Part shown: piece after piece, positions 17,335-24,702 of the stretch | How positions within the stretch are numbered: the first letter of the stretch is position 1 | Layout: each line of letters begins with the position of its first letter | Assembly (NCBI GenBank): GCA_902616855.1 | Contig: CACMUL010000011.1 | Coordinates: forward strand, 1 to 38,841 | Direction: 5' to 3' | Length of the DNA: 38,841 nt | Origin: an uncultured Alphaproteobacteria bacterium | GTDB taxonomy: Bacteria; Pseudomonadota; Alphaproteobacteria; HIMB59 | Translations under genes and position numbers: made by a program | Notes under the pieces: model-generated | Databases searched by the model: none | Told to the model about the DNA's origin: nothing | Seen by the model: the letters and a program-made list of their open reading frames with translations, nothing else

Positions 17335-18588
17335 ATGTCTGATGAAAAAATAATCTCTGCTAATAGCTCTGATAAAAAAATATCATGCTCCTTTTGTGGT
17401 AAAAGCCAAGAAGAGGTTAAAAAATTAATTGCTGGACCAAATGTCTATATTTGTAATGAGTGTGTGGTTTTATGTAAGGATATACTTGTTGAAGATGATA
17501 AAATTGACACAAAGAAAAAATTTGAGATACCAAAGCCAAGTGAGATCTATAATTATCTTGATGACCATATAATTGGTCAAGATCATGCAAAAAAAATATT
17601 ATCTGTATCTGTTTACAATCATTATAAGAGAGTTCAAAACCCCTCAAAAGATATAGAAATTTCTAAATCAAACATATTACTTATTGGACCAACAGGATGT
17701 GGTAAAACACTTTTAGCTCAAACCCTAGCAAAATTTTTAAATGTACCTTTCACAATTGCCGATGCTACCACGTTGACTGAGGCTGGATATGTAGGTGAAG
17801 ATGTTGAAAATATTATTTTAAGATTACTTCAGCAATGTGATTATGATGTAGCTTTGGCTCAAAAGGGTATCGTGTATATTGATGAAATTGATAAAGTGGG
17901 TAGAAAAAGTGAAAATCCATCTATAACAAGAGATGTATCTGGTGAGGGAGTTCAACAAGCTTTGCTAAAAATAATTGAGGGAACAACAGCTAGCGTGCCA
18001 CCTCAAGGTGGAAGAAAACATCCTCAACAAGAGTTCCTTCAAGTTGATACAAAAAATATATTGTTTGTTTGTGGGGGCGCGTTTGAAGGCATTGATAAAA
18101 TTATAAAAAATCGAGTAAATAAAAAGTCTATAGGTTTTAATAAATCAATTAATCAGGACCAACCAATGACTTCACAACTTGAAAATGACGATTTGATTAA
18201 ATTTGGATTAATACCTGAATTAGTTGGAAGACTTCCTGTAAGCGCTAGTCTGAATGAATTATCTTTAGATGATTTAAAAGAGATTATTACAAGACCAAAA
18301 AATGCAATATCAAAACAATACAAGGCTCTTTTTTCTTTTGAAGGGGTTGAATTCGAAATAACTGAAGATGGTAGAGAGCAAATTGCTCAATTAGCTGTTG
18401 AAAAAAAAATTGGTGCAAGAGGCCTAAGGTCAATTATGGAAAAGCTACTTCTAGATTGTATGTATGATATTCCTGATAAGGATTCTGTGGATAAGGTAGT
18501 TTTAAGTAAAGAGTCAGTAATCTCAAATAGACCAATAATCGTATATAAAGAAAAAGCAAAAATTAAAAAAAAAGTGGGTGAAAATTAA
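17335..18588 (+). CDS. clpX: ATP-dependent unfoldase ClpX
   Basis: ClpX is the AAA+ hexamer that recognises, unfolds and feeds substrates into ClpP. The 417-aa protein has the N-terminal zinc-binding domain with four cysteines (Cys18, Cys21, Cys40, Cys43), Walker A GPTGCGKT at 118-125, and the [12 protein letters not shown] pore-1 loop (GYVG). Walker B is in [12 protein letters not shown]. The [16 protein letters not shown] segment, the ClpP-contacting IGF loop (SIGFNKS) and sensor 2 [10 protein letters not shown] are also present. Length and motifs are normal. It starts 2 nt after the clpP stop. Confidence 0.97.
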   Translation: MSDEKIISANSSDKKISCSFCGKSQEEVKKLIAGPNVYICNECVVLCKDILVEDDKIDTKKKFEIPKPSEIYNYLDDHIIGQDHAKKILSVSVYNHYKRVQNPSKDIEISKSNILLIGPTGCGKTLLAQTLAKFLNVPFTIADATTLTEAGYVGEDVENIILRLLQQCDYDVALAQKGIVYIDEIDKVGRKSENPSITRDVSGEGVQQALLKIIEGTTASVPPQGGRKHPQQEFLQVDTKNILFVCGGAFEGIDKIIKNRVNKKSIGFNKSINQDQPMTSQLENDDLIKFGLIPELVGRLPVSASLNELSLDDLKEIITRPKNAISKQYKALFSFEGVEFEITEDGREQIAQLAVEKKIGARGLRSIMEKLLLDCMYDIPDKDSVDKVVLSKESVISNRPIIVYKEKAKIKKKVGEN

Positions 18589-18611
18589 AAATTCCTCACT
18601 ATTTTAATAGT

Positions 18612-21029
18612 ATGGAAAATCAAATCATAGGACCTATTTTACCTTTAAGGGACTTAGTTGTTTATCCCTCTATAACCTCACCTTTGTTTGTTGGCCGAGC
18701 TAAATCTATTGATGCAATTAATTTTGCCATGAATAATAACAACAAGATTATTTATTTATTTACGCAAAAAGAACCAACGACTGATGATCCACAAGTTAAC
18801 GATGTTTATTCCTACGGAGTAAAATCAAAAATTATTCAGTTTCTTAAGTTACCTGACAATACATATAAAGTCCTTACTGAAGGCATAGAAATAGTAAAGA
18901 TAAAGTCTGCTGTTAAGGCAAATAATAACTTCCTTACAGCTAAAATTGAAACAGTAGTAATTAACAAAAAAAATTCAGTTGAATTAAAAGCTTCTTTAAG
19001 AGTTTTAAAAAATGAATTTCAAAATTATATACAAAATATAGGAAACAATAATGACATCCTTGAAGGACTTTTAAATATTGAAGATCCATATCAGTTCATT
19101 GATAATATTTATTACAACTTAAACATCGGAATTGAAGATAAACAAAAAAATCTAGAAATTATTGATATTAATAAAAAAATTCAAAACTTACTGAATTTCT
19201 TTTCAAAAGAACTCAACTTTTCTGCACTTGAGAAAAAAATAAAAAATAGAGTAAAAAGACAAATGGAAAAAACTCAAAGAGAGTACTACTTAAATGAACA
19301 AATGAAAGCCATACAGAAAGAACTTGGTGATGGTGAAGATGGTTCCAACGAATATTCTGAAATAGAGAAAAAAATTAATGAGGTAAAATTATCAAAAGAG
19401 GCAAAAGAAAAAGCTTTAAATGAATTTAAAAAATTAAAATCTATGAGTCCAATGTCTGCAGAAGCATCAGTTATTCGGAATTACCTAGAATGGATATTAG
19501 ATATACCATGGGAAAAATTCTCAAAAGAAGTCATAGACATAAAAGGTTCTGAAAAAATATTAAATGACGACCACTACGGTCTCGAAAAAGTAAAAGAGAG
19601 AATACTTGAATTTTTAGCAGTCAAAAAAAGATCAAAGAAAGCATCTGGTTCAATACTATGTTTTATAGGACCTCCTGGTGTGGGTAAAACTTCATTAGGT
19701 AAATCTATAGCGAGAGCTACTGGCAGAGAATTTGCAAAGATTTCTCTTGGTGGAATTAGGGACGAGGCTGAAATTAGAGGTCATAGAAGAACTTATATAG
19801 GCTCAATGCCTGGTAGATTTATTCAGGCTATGAAGAAAACTAAAACATCTAATCCCATTATTTTATTAGATGAAATTGACAAAGTGGGCAGTGACTGGAG
19901 AGGAGATCCATCTTCTGCATTATTAGAAGTTTTAGATCCTGAGCAAAATAACCAATTTAATGATCATTATCTTGAGGTTGATTATGACTTATCAAATGTA
20001 ATGTTTATATGCACAGGTAATACTTACAACATACCTGGACCTCTTCTTGACAGATTAGAGGTCATTGAAGTATCTGGCTATACAGAAAAAGAAAAAGTAG
20101 AAATTGCCAAAAAATATTTAATTCCAAGAAAAATGAATAAAAATATTTTAAAAAATAATGAATTTAAGCTTGATAAAAGCTCAATTACTAAAATAGTAAG
20201 ACACTACACCAGAGAGTCAGGTGTTAGAGGGCTCGAAAAAGTTTTTGATAAGCTTTTTAGAAAACTTGTTTTTCAATTAGAAAAGAATAAATCAAGATCA
20301 AAAAAACCATTTGTTTTTGATGATAAAGCTATAAAAAATTTTTTAGGCCCAGAAAAATTCAAGGATAGTGTTTTAGAAAAGAAAAATTTAGTGGGCATCA
20401 CCAATGGGCTTGCATGGACTCAGGTTGGTGGAGATATCTTAAATATTGAAGTTAATTTATCTTCAGGTAAGGGAATGATTAATGCAACAGGTAAACTTGG
20501 TGACGTGATGAAAGAGTCTATTACTGCTGCTTTAGGTTACATTAAATCTAATTCTGTTGAGTTCGGAGTAAATCCAAAGGTTTTCGATAAAATAGACATT
20601 CATTTACATGTACCTGAAGGAGCTATACCTAAAGATGGTCCAAGTGCTGGAATTACAATATTTACCTCATTAATTTCATCTCTAACTGATATTAAAATTA
20701 AAAGAGACATTGCAATGACTGGGGAAATTACACTAAAAGGAAGAGTTCTTCCAATTGGTGGATTAAAAGAGAAATTATTGGCTGCGATAAGGTACGGTAT
20801 TAAAACTGTTATAATCCCAAAAGAAAATGAAAAGGACTTAGTTGAAATACAAAAAGACATTCAAAACAAGTTGATAATTAAGAAAGTCGAGTTTGCAAAA
20901 GAGGTATTGGACTTAGCTCTCGATGGAAAAATTAGTAAAATCAACAAAAAATTGGACTGGAGACACCTAGTTACAGAGTCTATGAAGCCAAAAAACCAGC
21001 AAAATCAAGAAAAAACATTCGTCAACTAG
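18612..21029 (+). CDS. lon: ATP-dependent protease Lon
   Basis: Lon is a hexameric AAA+ protease that removes damaged and regulatory proteins. The 805-aa protein has the N-terminal LAN domain (PILPLRDLVVYPSITSPLFV at the start), a long helical middle region (KRQMEKTQREYYLNEQMKAIQ...), Walker A GPPGVGKTS near 353, the RRTYIGSMPGR segment and Walker B PIILLDEIDKVG. The protease domain carries the Ser678-Lys721 dyad (PKDGPSAGIT and GGLKEKLLAA), matching the 43-residue spacing of Ser679/Lys722 in E. coli. It lies 23 nt behind clpX and 70 nt before hupB, the conserved order. Confidence 0.97.
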   Translation: MENQIIGPILPLRDLVVYPSITSPLFVGRAKSIDAINFAMNNNNKIIYLFTQKEPTTDDPQVNDVYSYGVKSKIIQFLKLPDNTYKVLTEGIEIVKIKSAVKANNNFLTAKIETVVINKKNSVELKASLRVLKNEFQNYIQNIGNNNDILEGLLNIEDPYQFIDNIYYNLNIGIEDKQKNLEIIDINKKIQNLLNFFSKELNFSALEKKIKNRVKRQMEKTQREYYLNEQMKAIQKELGDGEDGSNEYSEIEKKINEVKLSKEAKEKALNEFKKLKSMSPMSAEASVIRNYLEWILDIPWEKFSKEVIDIKGSEKILNDDHYGLEKVKERILEFLAVKKRSKKASGSILCFIGPPGVGKTSLGKSIARATGREFAKISLGGIRDEAEIRGHRRTYIGSMPGRFIQAMKKTKTSNPIILLDEIDKVGSDWRGDPSSALLEVLDPEQNNQFNDHYLEVDYDLSNVMFICTGNTYNIPGPLLDRLEVIEVSGYTEKEKVEIAKKYLIPRKMNKNILKNNEFKLDKSSITKIVRHYTRESGVRGLEKVFDKLFRKLVFQLEKNKSRSKKPFVFDDKAIKNFLGPEKFKDSVLEKKNLVGITNGLAWTQVGGDILNIEVNLSSGKGMINATGKLGDVMKESITAALGYIKSNSVEFGVNPKVFDKIDIHLHVPEGAIPKDGPSAGITIFTSLISSLTDIKIKRDIAMTGEITLKGRVLPIGGLKEKLLAAIRYGIKTVIIPKENEKDLVEIQKDIQNKLIIKKVEFAKEVLDLALDGKISKINKKLDWRHLVTESMKPKNQQNQEKTFVN

Positions 21030-21039
21030 TATATTGTTG

Positions 21040-21093
21040 TTGATTTTCTTACCTTTTTCTTACTACAATTAACTAATAGAATCACTAAGGAGG
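21040..21093 (+). promoter_or_regulatory. predicted promoter and strong RBS of hupB
   Basis: TTGATT (21040-21045) and TACAAT (21064-21069) are separated by 18 bp, which fits a sigma70 promoter with a leader of about 25 nt. AAGGAGG (21087-21093) lies 6 nt before the ATG and is the best Shine-Dalgarno in the window. A private promoter and strong RBS fit the high abundance of HU. Confidence 0.5.
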
Positions 21094-21099
21094 TTCGGT

Positions 21100-21381
21100 A
21101 TGAACAAAAATGAACTCATTGCTGAATATAGTACGAAAAATGGTGTTGGAAAATCAGATGCAACTAAGGCTGTAGAAAGTTTATTTGATATTATAACATC
21201 TACTTTGAAAGCAGGAGGGGATGTTAAGATTGCCGGTTTTGGTACTTTTAAGGTAGCTAACACAAAAGCTAAGACTGGAAGAAACCCAAGAACGGGAGAG
21301 TCAATCCAAATTCCTGCATCAAAAAAGCCAAAATTTCTTGCTGGAAAACAGCTAAAAGAACTAATAAAGTCCACAGTCTAA
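21100..21381 (+). CDS. hupB: DNA-binding protein HU
   Basis: HU is a small dimeric nucleoid protein that bends and compacts DNA. The 93-aa protein has the N-terminal helical dimerisation part MNKNELIAEYSTKNGVGKSD, the GDVKIAGFGTFKV turn, the DNA-clamping arm KAKTGRNPRTGESIQIPASK and the C-terminal PKFLAGKQLKELI. It has HU features rather than IHF (no IHF-specific extension). It stands directly after lon and before tRNA-Val, in the usual proteobacterial position. Confidence 0.96.
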   Translation: MNKNELIAEYSTKNGVGKSDATKAVESLFDIITSTLKAGGDVKIAGFGTFKVANTKAKTGRNPRTGESIQIPASKKPKFLAGKQLKELIKSTV

Positions 21382-21397
21382 TTTTTTGCAAATTAGA
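21377..21397 (+). other. perfect AT-rich stem-loop between hupB and tRNA-Val
   Basis: TCTAATTT (21377-21384) and AAATTAGA (21390-21397) form a perfect 8-bp inverted repeat with loop TTTGC, overlapping the hupB stop and ending 2 nt before tRNA-Val. Only one pair is G-C, so it is weak as a terminator. It could mark the processing point between the hupB mRNA and the tRNA part of a shared transcript. Confidence 0.3.
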
Positions 21398-21399
21398 TA

Positions 21400-21475
21400 G
21401 GGCGATTAGCTCAGTTGGTAGAGCATCTCGTTTACACCGAGAGGGTCGGCGGTTCGAGTCCGTCATCGCCCACCA
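21400..21475 (+). tRNA. tRNA-Val (anticodon TAC)
   Basis: The acceptor GGGCGAT pairs with ATCGCCC, the discriminator is A and CCA is encoded (21473-21475). The D-arm is GCTC...GAGC, the anticodon loop TTTACAC gives TAC, and the T-arm has GGTTCGAGTCC. It is 76 nt long and lies 18 nt behind hupB. Confidence 0.96.
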
Positions 21476-21488
21476 TTCGACATTTGTC

Positions 21489-21566
21489 GGGGGTGTAGTT
21501 CAGTTTGGTTAGAACGCCTGCCTGTCACGCAGGAGGTCGCGGGTTCGAGTCCCGTCGCTCCCGCCA
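21489..21566 (+). tRNA. tRNA-Asp (anticodon GTC)
   Basis: The acceptor GGGGGTG pairs with CGCTCCC (two G-T wobbles), the discriminator is G and CCA is encoded. The anticodon stem CCTGC/GCAGG holds the loop CTGTCAC, giving GTC. The D-loop has an extra T (AGTTTGGTT), for a total of 78 nt. It is the last backbone gene before the accessory pocket. Confidence 0.96.
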
Positions 21567-21597
21567 CTTTTATAAGGGAGTGGGTTATATTTTTCCT
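21564..21597 (+). terminator. possible terminator after tRNA-Asp
   Basis: CCACT (starting at the tRNA CCA) can pair with AGTGG (21579-21583), extended by three T-G wobbles and closed by a 4-nt loop. It is followed by GTTATATTTTT. The stem is weak and shares the tRNA 3' end, so the call is tentative. Confidence 0.3.
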
Positions 21598-21680
21598 AAC
21601 TTTTTCAATAGTTATCTGTTCAACAAAAAAACATTGAATCAATAAACCATGTCGTCTAATTCCCTAAAATTTCTTTCTAG

Positions 21681-21700
21681 TGGTGAACATATGGTGAGCA
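21681..21700 (+). promoter_or_regulatory. LexA-like direct repeat (GAAC-N7-GAGC)
   Basis: Two 9-mers, TGGTGAACA and TGGTGAGCA, are repeated with an 11-bp period, giving GAAC-N7-GAGC at 21685-21699. The alphaproteobacterial LexA operator is GTTC-N7-GTTC, read on the other strand as GAAC-N7-GAAC, so this differs from it at one base. It lies 46 nt before the best start of the downstream small ORF. Binding by LexA is inferred from the pattern only. Confidence 0.4.
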
Positions 21701-21745
21701 AAACCCCCCATGTACTTTTAGACAATAATAATGGAAGTGATTTCA

Positions 21746-21895
21746 ATGCAGAACAGATTTCCCAATCCCATACCCTATAGCTTTGGGAAATGGGAAAAGC
21801 CAAAGAAGGTTATCTGTATTGCTTCAGAAATTAGAAAGTTACTTGAAGAGAGTGATCAAAAAGAACTACATAAACTATTTTGGAAGAGAGCATAA
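21746..21895 (+). CDS. small hypothetical protein (49 aa), first of a pair
   Basis: I do not recognise this protein. It begins with a Pro/aromatic-rich stretch (MQNRFPNPIPYSFGKWEKPK) and continues with a charged, probably helical segment ending in LHKLFWKRA. A GGAAG sequence lies 8 nt before the ATG at 21746; an in-frame ATG at 21731 would give 54 aa. Its TAA is followed directly by the ATG of the next small ORF, with no gap. That arrangement, the RBS and the absence of any better frame here are the case for it being real. It lies behind the LexA-like repeat, in the accessory pocket after tRNA-Asp. Confidence 0.45.
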   Translation: MQNRFPNPIPYSFGKWEKPKKVICIASEIRKLLEESDQKELHKLFWKRA

Positions 21896-22081
21896 ATGGA
21901 TCGTTACTTATCGGACTATGAAAAACTTCTTCATGAATACGAAAGGATTGAGTCAAAACTTAATAGCCTTTTTATTCAGACTGATCTATCAGAGTCAGCT
22001 AGAAAGAAGTTAGAAATAAGTTTGAAGAGAAGATTAAAAACACTACTACCTGAACTAAGAAAAAAAGAATTAGAAGTTTAA
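21896..22081 (+). CDS. small hypothetical coiled-coil-like protein (61 aa)
   Basis: The second small ORF starts at the ATG touching the stop of the first. The protein is highly charged and looks fully helical: MDRYLSDYEKLLHEYERIES, then a polar middle (FIQTDLSESARKK) and a basic end (KRRLKTLLPELRKKELEV). Heptad-like spacing of Leu, Tyr and Ile suggests a coiled coil or helical hairpin. No family was recognised. A GGAAGAG sequence about 10 nt upstream can serve as RBS. An overlapping frame (21783-22013) also stays open but has no comparable start context. A function as antitoxin, phage-derived or stress protein would be a guess. Confidence 0.5.
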   Translation: MDRYLSDYEKLLHEYERIESKLNSLFIQTDLSESARKKLEISLKRRLKTLLPELRKKELEV

Positions 22082-22119
22082 TATCGTTTCTAGTTCATTC
22101 GTGTCGTTACTTAAATTCT

Positions 22120-22157
22120 TCCAAATTTGATGAAATTAATGCAAAATTTATTGAAAT
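22120..22157 (+). repeat. 38-bp imperfect direct repeat, copy 1
   Basis: This copy begins TCCAAATTTGATGAAATTAA and matches the copy at 23644-23681 at 34 of 38 positions, in the same orientation. The two copies flank the hydrolase gene, 1524 bp apart. A weaker match continues about 7 bp further upstream. It lies 38 nt after the small ORF pair. Confidence 0.8.
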
Positions 22158-22168
22158 TGATTCAATTT

Positions 22169-23596
22169 TTACATTAAGTATTCTTCAAGCAAAGATATTG
22201 TTTTTTTTGCAGAATTAATAGCCGCTTCATTGTTTCTTCCCTCTACGACCCCCCAATGCTCACATTCTTTTTTATAATCTTTGTAATGCTTATCAGCAGA
22301 AACATCCCAAGTATCGTAATTATCTAAATGAATTACTTTATCTTCCATTCGCCACGTTCTTTTTCCATCCGCAGCAAGCCAGTATTTGCAATTTTTAGTT
22401 ACTCTAAACCATTGATTTGAAAATTCTGCCTCATCCCAATTGCTCCATCCATCAAAGTTATGATGGGCGTTAGGAAAAATATCTATAGTTGCATTACCAC
22501 CAAAATCGTTAAAGTTTTTTGCCATATCTTTACAAAATAATGCGGGAGTAGTCTCATCCTTTTCACCTGTTAAAAAATGAATTTTATTTTTAGTTACACC
22601 CTGTTTATCTAAATATCTACAATATGGATAAACTCCTATTCTTAATGCAAAATCATTTAAATTTTCATCATCAATTATTGGCTTTCTAATTATATCAAGA
22701 CCAGTGTAAACTGCAGATGAACCACCCCAACTAAAACCCATTACCGCAATTTTTTCAGGATCTATTTTGGGATGAGATTGCATGTGCTTTAAACCATAGA
22801 GAGCGTCAGCTGCTCCCATCCATGGTGTTAGTTTACTGCTGTTGCCTTGGATAATCATATTGTAAATACTGAGGCCTCGTGGAAGACAGCTATCAATCTC
22901 TAATGTAGCAACACCTGCTTTTTTTATATCCTGACCTAAAGTAAAATTTCTTTGCCCAAAGTCACAGGCAGAATTCATAATTAAAATCATTAAAGGATAT
23001 TTTTCTTTTTGCTCTTGAGGGTAAGTTAAAAAACCCTCAATCGTATATTTTTGATCATTTTCAACACCATCTATAAAATCAATAGGAATTCTGGGAGTAA
23101 ATGCTTCAAATTTAACATTCTCTGCTCGATAGAGCAGAGCATCGCAATTATTCCATTCATCAGTGACCTCAATATGATTATTGCTTGACATTTTCCCAAA
23201 CCACTTCCTGGTATTATCCTTATCATCAACAGGCTCTTTGCTTACAATTTCGAAAGAATTCTCATTAACCTTAAATGATTTTATTTTGACTCTTCCTCCA
23301 AAAGATGGCCAAAGCCATTTTTCTTTTTTTATAATAACTTTTTTGGGATCTTTCTTATCTTTTTTGATAACTAGATCAATTACACCTTCAATAATTCCAT
23401 TGCCTAACTCATAGCGTCCATTCCATTCGCAATTAGCTAAACCTCTCCATCTCCCAATGATATCTGAAGATATTTCCTCAGATTTTAATACTTTATCTTC
23501 CGTTTTTTCATTGCCATCAACTTGTTGCCCATCCTTAAAAGTAAGTCCCCAACTCAAACTAGGGATTAATAGTAATAGGGTGATAATTAATCTCAT
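22169..23596 (-). CDS. predicted secreted dienelactone-hydrolase-like alpha/beta hydrolase
   Basis: The 475-aa protein starts with a signal-peptide-like sequence (MRLIITLLLLIPSLSWGLTF), so I place the start at 23596; an upstream ATG at 23632 would add 12 residues. After it comes a unit of about 150 residues rich in beta-type stretches (GRWRGLANCEWNGRYEL to DEWNNCDALLYRAE) that I do not recognise. The C-terminal half is an alpha/beta hydrolase of the dienelactone hydrolase type. It has the nucleophile elbow GFSWGGSSA, the acid in LTGEKDETTP and the histidine in FPNAHHNFDG, with IDSCLPRG and ADALYGLKHMQ before it. The substrate is unknown; an exported esterase or glycan-linked role is plausible. 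It stands alone, opposite in strand to its neighbours and flanked by direct repeats, which suggests acquisition. Confidence 0.75.
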   Translation of the reverse strand: MRLIITLLLLIPSLSWGLTFKDGQQVDGNEKTEDKVLKSEEISSDIIGRWRGLANCEWNGRYELGNGIIEGVIDLVIKKDKKDPKKVIIKKEKWLWPSFGGRVKIKSFKVNENSFEIVSKEPVDDKDNTRKWFGKMSSNNHIEVTDEWNNCDALLYRAENVKFEAFTPRIPIDFIDGVENDQKYTIEGFLTYPQEQKEKYPLMILIMNSACDFGQRNFTLGQDIKKAGVATLEIDSCLPRGLSIYNMIIQGNSSKLTPWMGAADALYGLKHMQSHPKIDPEKIAVMGFSWGGSSAVYTGLDIIRKPIIDDENLNDFALRIGVYPYCRYLDKQGVTKNKIHFLTGEKDETTPALFCKDMAKNFNDFGGNATIDIFPNAHHNFDGWSNWDEAEFSNQWFRVTKNCKYWLAADGKRTWRMEDKVIHLDNYDTWDVSADKHYKDYKKECEHWGVVEGRNNEAAINSAKKTISLLEEYLM

Positions 23597-23643
23597 AAGA
23601 TATATTATTGTACATAGTGGATTTAAAATCAAAACGAAATTTG

Positions 23644-23681
23644 TCCAAATTTGATGAATTTAATGCGAAATTAATCGAAAT
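23644..23681 (+). repeat. 38-bp imperfect direct repeat, copy 2
   Basis: It begins TCCAAATTTGATGAATTTAA and differs from copy 1 at four positions. It lies 48 nt upstream of the chosen hydrolase start. A stop codon inside it (23672-23674) is the upstream limit of the truncated lyase-like frame that follows. Confidence 0.8.
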
Positions 23682-24214
23682 ACTTCTCTATACAAATAAA
23701 ATGCTCTCTCTATGAGGGAGTTATTATTATTGAAGGAGGGAATGATGATTGCTCACCTGGTGCTGGAGGTCCAGAGGATACTGATAAAAGAATTTTTTGT
23801 GAAGCTAGGCATGATTGGTACCAAATAATATCTGCAAAAAATTTACAAAGAAATAAATGGTATGATTTAGTCTTCAATATTAATTTTAATAAAAAGGATA
23901 TTTCCAAAGCTTTTCATAAAATTTGGTTAAATGGAAAGTTATTGCATTACAGAAAAAACCAAACACTCTGGAAAGATCAAAAAGGTGTAAAAAACTCAGA
24001 TAATTTGGCAAATTTTAAATTTGGTATTTATGGTTCAAGATTAGATGGCTCTTATCAATCTATTTATGCTGATGAAATCCACTTTGGAACTGAATGTAAG
24101 GACCTTTTAATAGAAAATATTGGCTATTATTGTAGTAAACTAAAAAAACAAACAATAAATGAATCATTTCCTATCTTTACAGAAGATAGAGTTGCTTATT
24201 ATACTAGAGGATAA
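23675..24214 (+). pseudogene. 5'-truncated polysaccharide-lyase-like (heparin lyase I fold) gene
   Basis: The frame is open from 23675, just after a stop inside the direct repeat, to 24214 (179 codons), with no ATG or GTG start; the first TTG (23942) falls in mid-domain. The encoded segment resembles the C-terminal half of heparin-lyase-I-like polysaccharide lyases (PF14099 type). It shows VIIIEGGNDDCSPGAGG, then RNKWYDLVFNINFN, KIWLNGKLLHY, a KFGIYGSRLDGS strand and YADEIHFGTEC. The N-terminal half with the signal peptide is missing, so this is most likely a remnant. Codon use is AT-rich like the neighbours. The family assignment comes from motif reading only; a LamG-like glycan-binding protein is the alternative. 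Confidence 0.65.
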
Positions 24215-24232
24215 AATATTTTTTTAACTTTT

Positions 24233-24263
24233 TTACACTCAAATATTAAAAAATCAAGTGTAA
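24233..24263. other. inverted repeat upstream of nuoA
   Basis: TTACACT (24233-24239) and AGTGTAA (24257-24263) form perfect 7-bp arms around a 17-nt AT-rich spacer, between the lyase remnant and nuoA. It could be an operator or a weak terminator for upstream transcription. No T-run follows. Confidence 0.3.
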
Positions 24264-24307
24264 GACTAATGCGTCATTTTTATCGTCACTAAATACATAT
24301 TGTTTCT

Positions 24308-24313
24308 TATAAT
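24308..24313 (+). promoter_or_regulatory. probable -10 box of the nuo operon promoter
   Basis: A perfect TATAAT lies 29 nt before the nuoA ATG at 24343. No good -35 is seen at the right distance (GTCACT at 24285-24290 would be at 17 bp), so activation or another element may be needed. As the first gene of a 14-kb operon, nuoA is the place where a promoter is required. Confidence 0.4.
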
Positions 24314-24342
24314 GTATACGTTACGGAAAATCAAAACTTTTA

Positions 24343-24702
24343 ATGTATAACCTAGATTATATTTTCATATTGATATTCATTGTTATTGGGGCAGGAATGG
24401 CAATCGCTATGTATTTGCTTTCAAAAATATTATCACCTAGCTCACCTGATACTGAAAAACTATCTGCATATGAATGTGGTTTTGAGGCATTTGACGACGC
24501 TCGGTCAAAATTTGATGTTAAGTTTTATTTAGTATCAATACTATTTATTATATTTGATTTAGAAATTGCGTTTTTATTTCCCTGGGCCGTGAGTCTTAGC
24601 AATATTGGAGCTCTTGGTTTTTATTCAATGATGTTTTTTTTATTTATTCTCACAGTAGGATTTATATATGAATGGAAAAATGGAGCACTAGATTGGGAGT
24701 AG
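24343..24702 (+). CDS. nuoA: NADH-quinone oxidoreductase subunit A
   Basis: NuoA is a small membrane subunit at the interface of the peripheral and membrane arms of complex I. The 119-aa protein has three hydrophobic helices: an N-terminal one ([20 protein letters not shown]), a second beginning [20 protein letters not shown], and the last ([19 protein letters not shown]). The loop carries [20 protein letters not shown] with the conserved cysteine. It is the first gene of the nuo operon. Confidence 0.96.
   Translation: MYNLDYIFILIFIVIGAGMAIAMYLLSKILSPSSPDTEKLSAYECGFEAFDDARSKFDVKFYLVSILFIIFDLEIAFLFPWAVSLSNIGALGFYSMMFFLFILTVGFIYEWKNGALDWE

Noticed and set aside
21069-21374. A 101-codon minus-strand frame opposite hupB
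   Set aside because: It is a mirror of the HU gene, which is unmistakable on the plus strand.
21783-22013. A 76-codon plus-strand frame over the two small ORFs
   Set aside because: It has no RBS and no sensible composition. The two adjoining ORFs in the other frames have better starts and a stop-to-start junction.
22120-23681. The repeat-flanked hydrolase as an insertion sequence
   Set aside because: There is no transposase, no terminal inverted repeats and no short target duplication. The repeats are longer and more diverged than typical target-site copies.
23710-23907. A 65-codon minus-strand frame within the lyase remnant
   Set aside because: The plus-strand frame shows family motifs across the same bases; the minus frame shows none.
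21540-24342. A duplicated tRNA-Asp 3' end as attR of an integrated element
   Set aside because: I looked for a copy of the T-arm and acceptor sequence downstream and found none, and there is no integrase gene.
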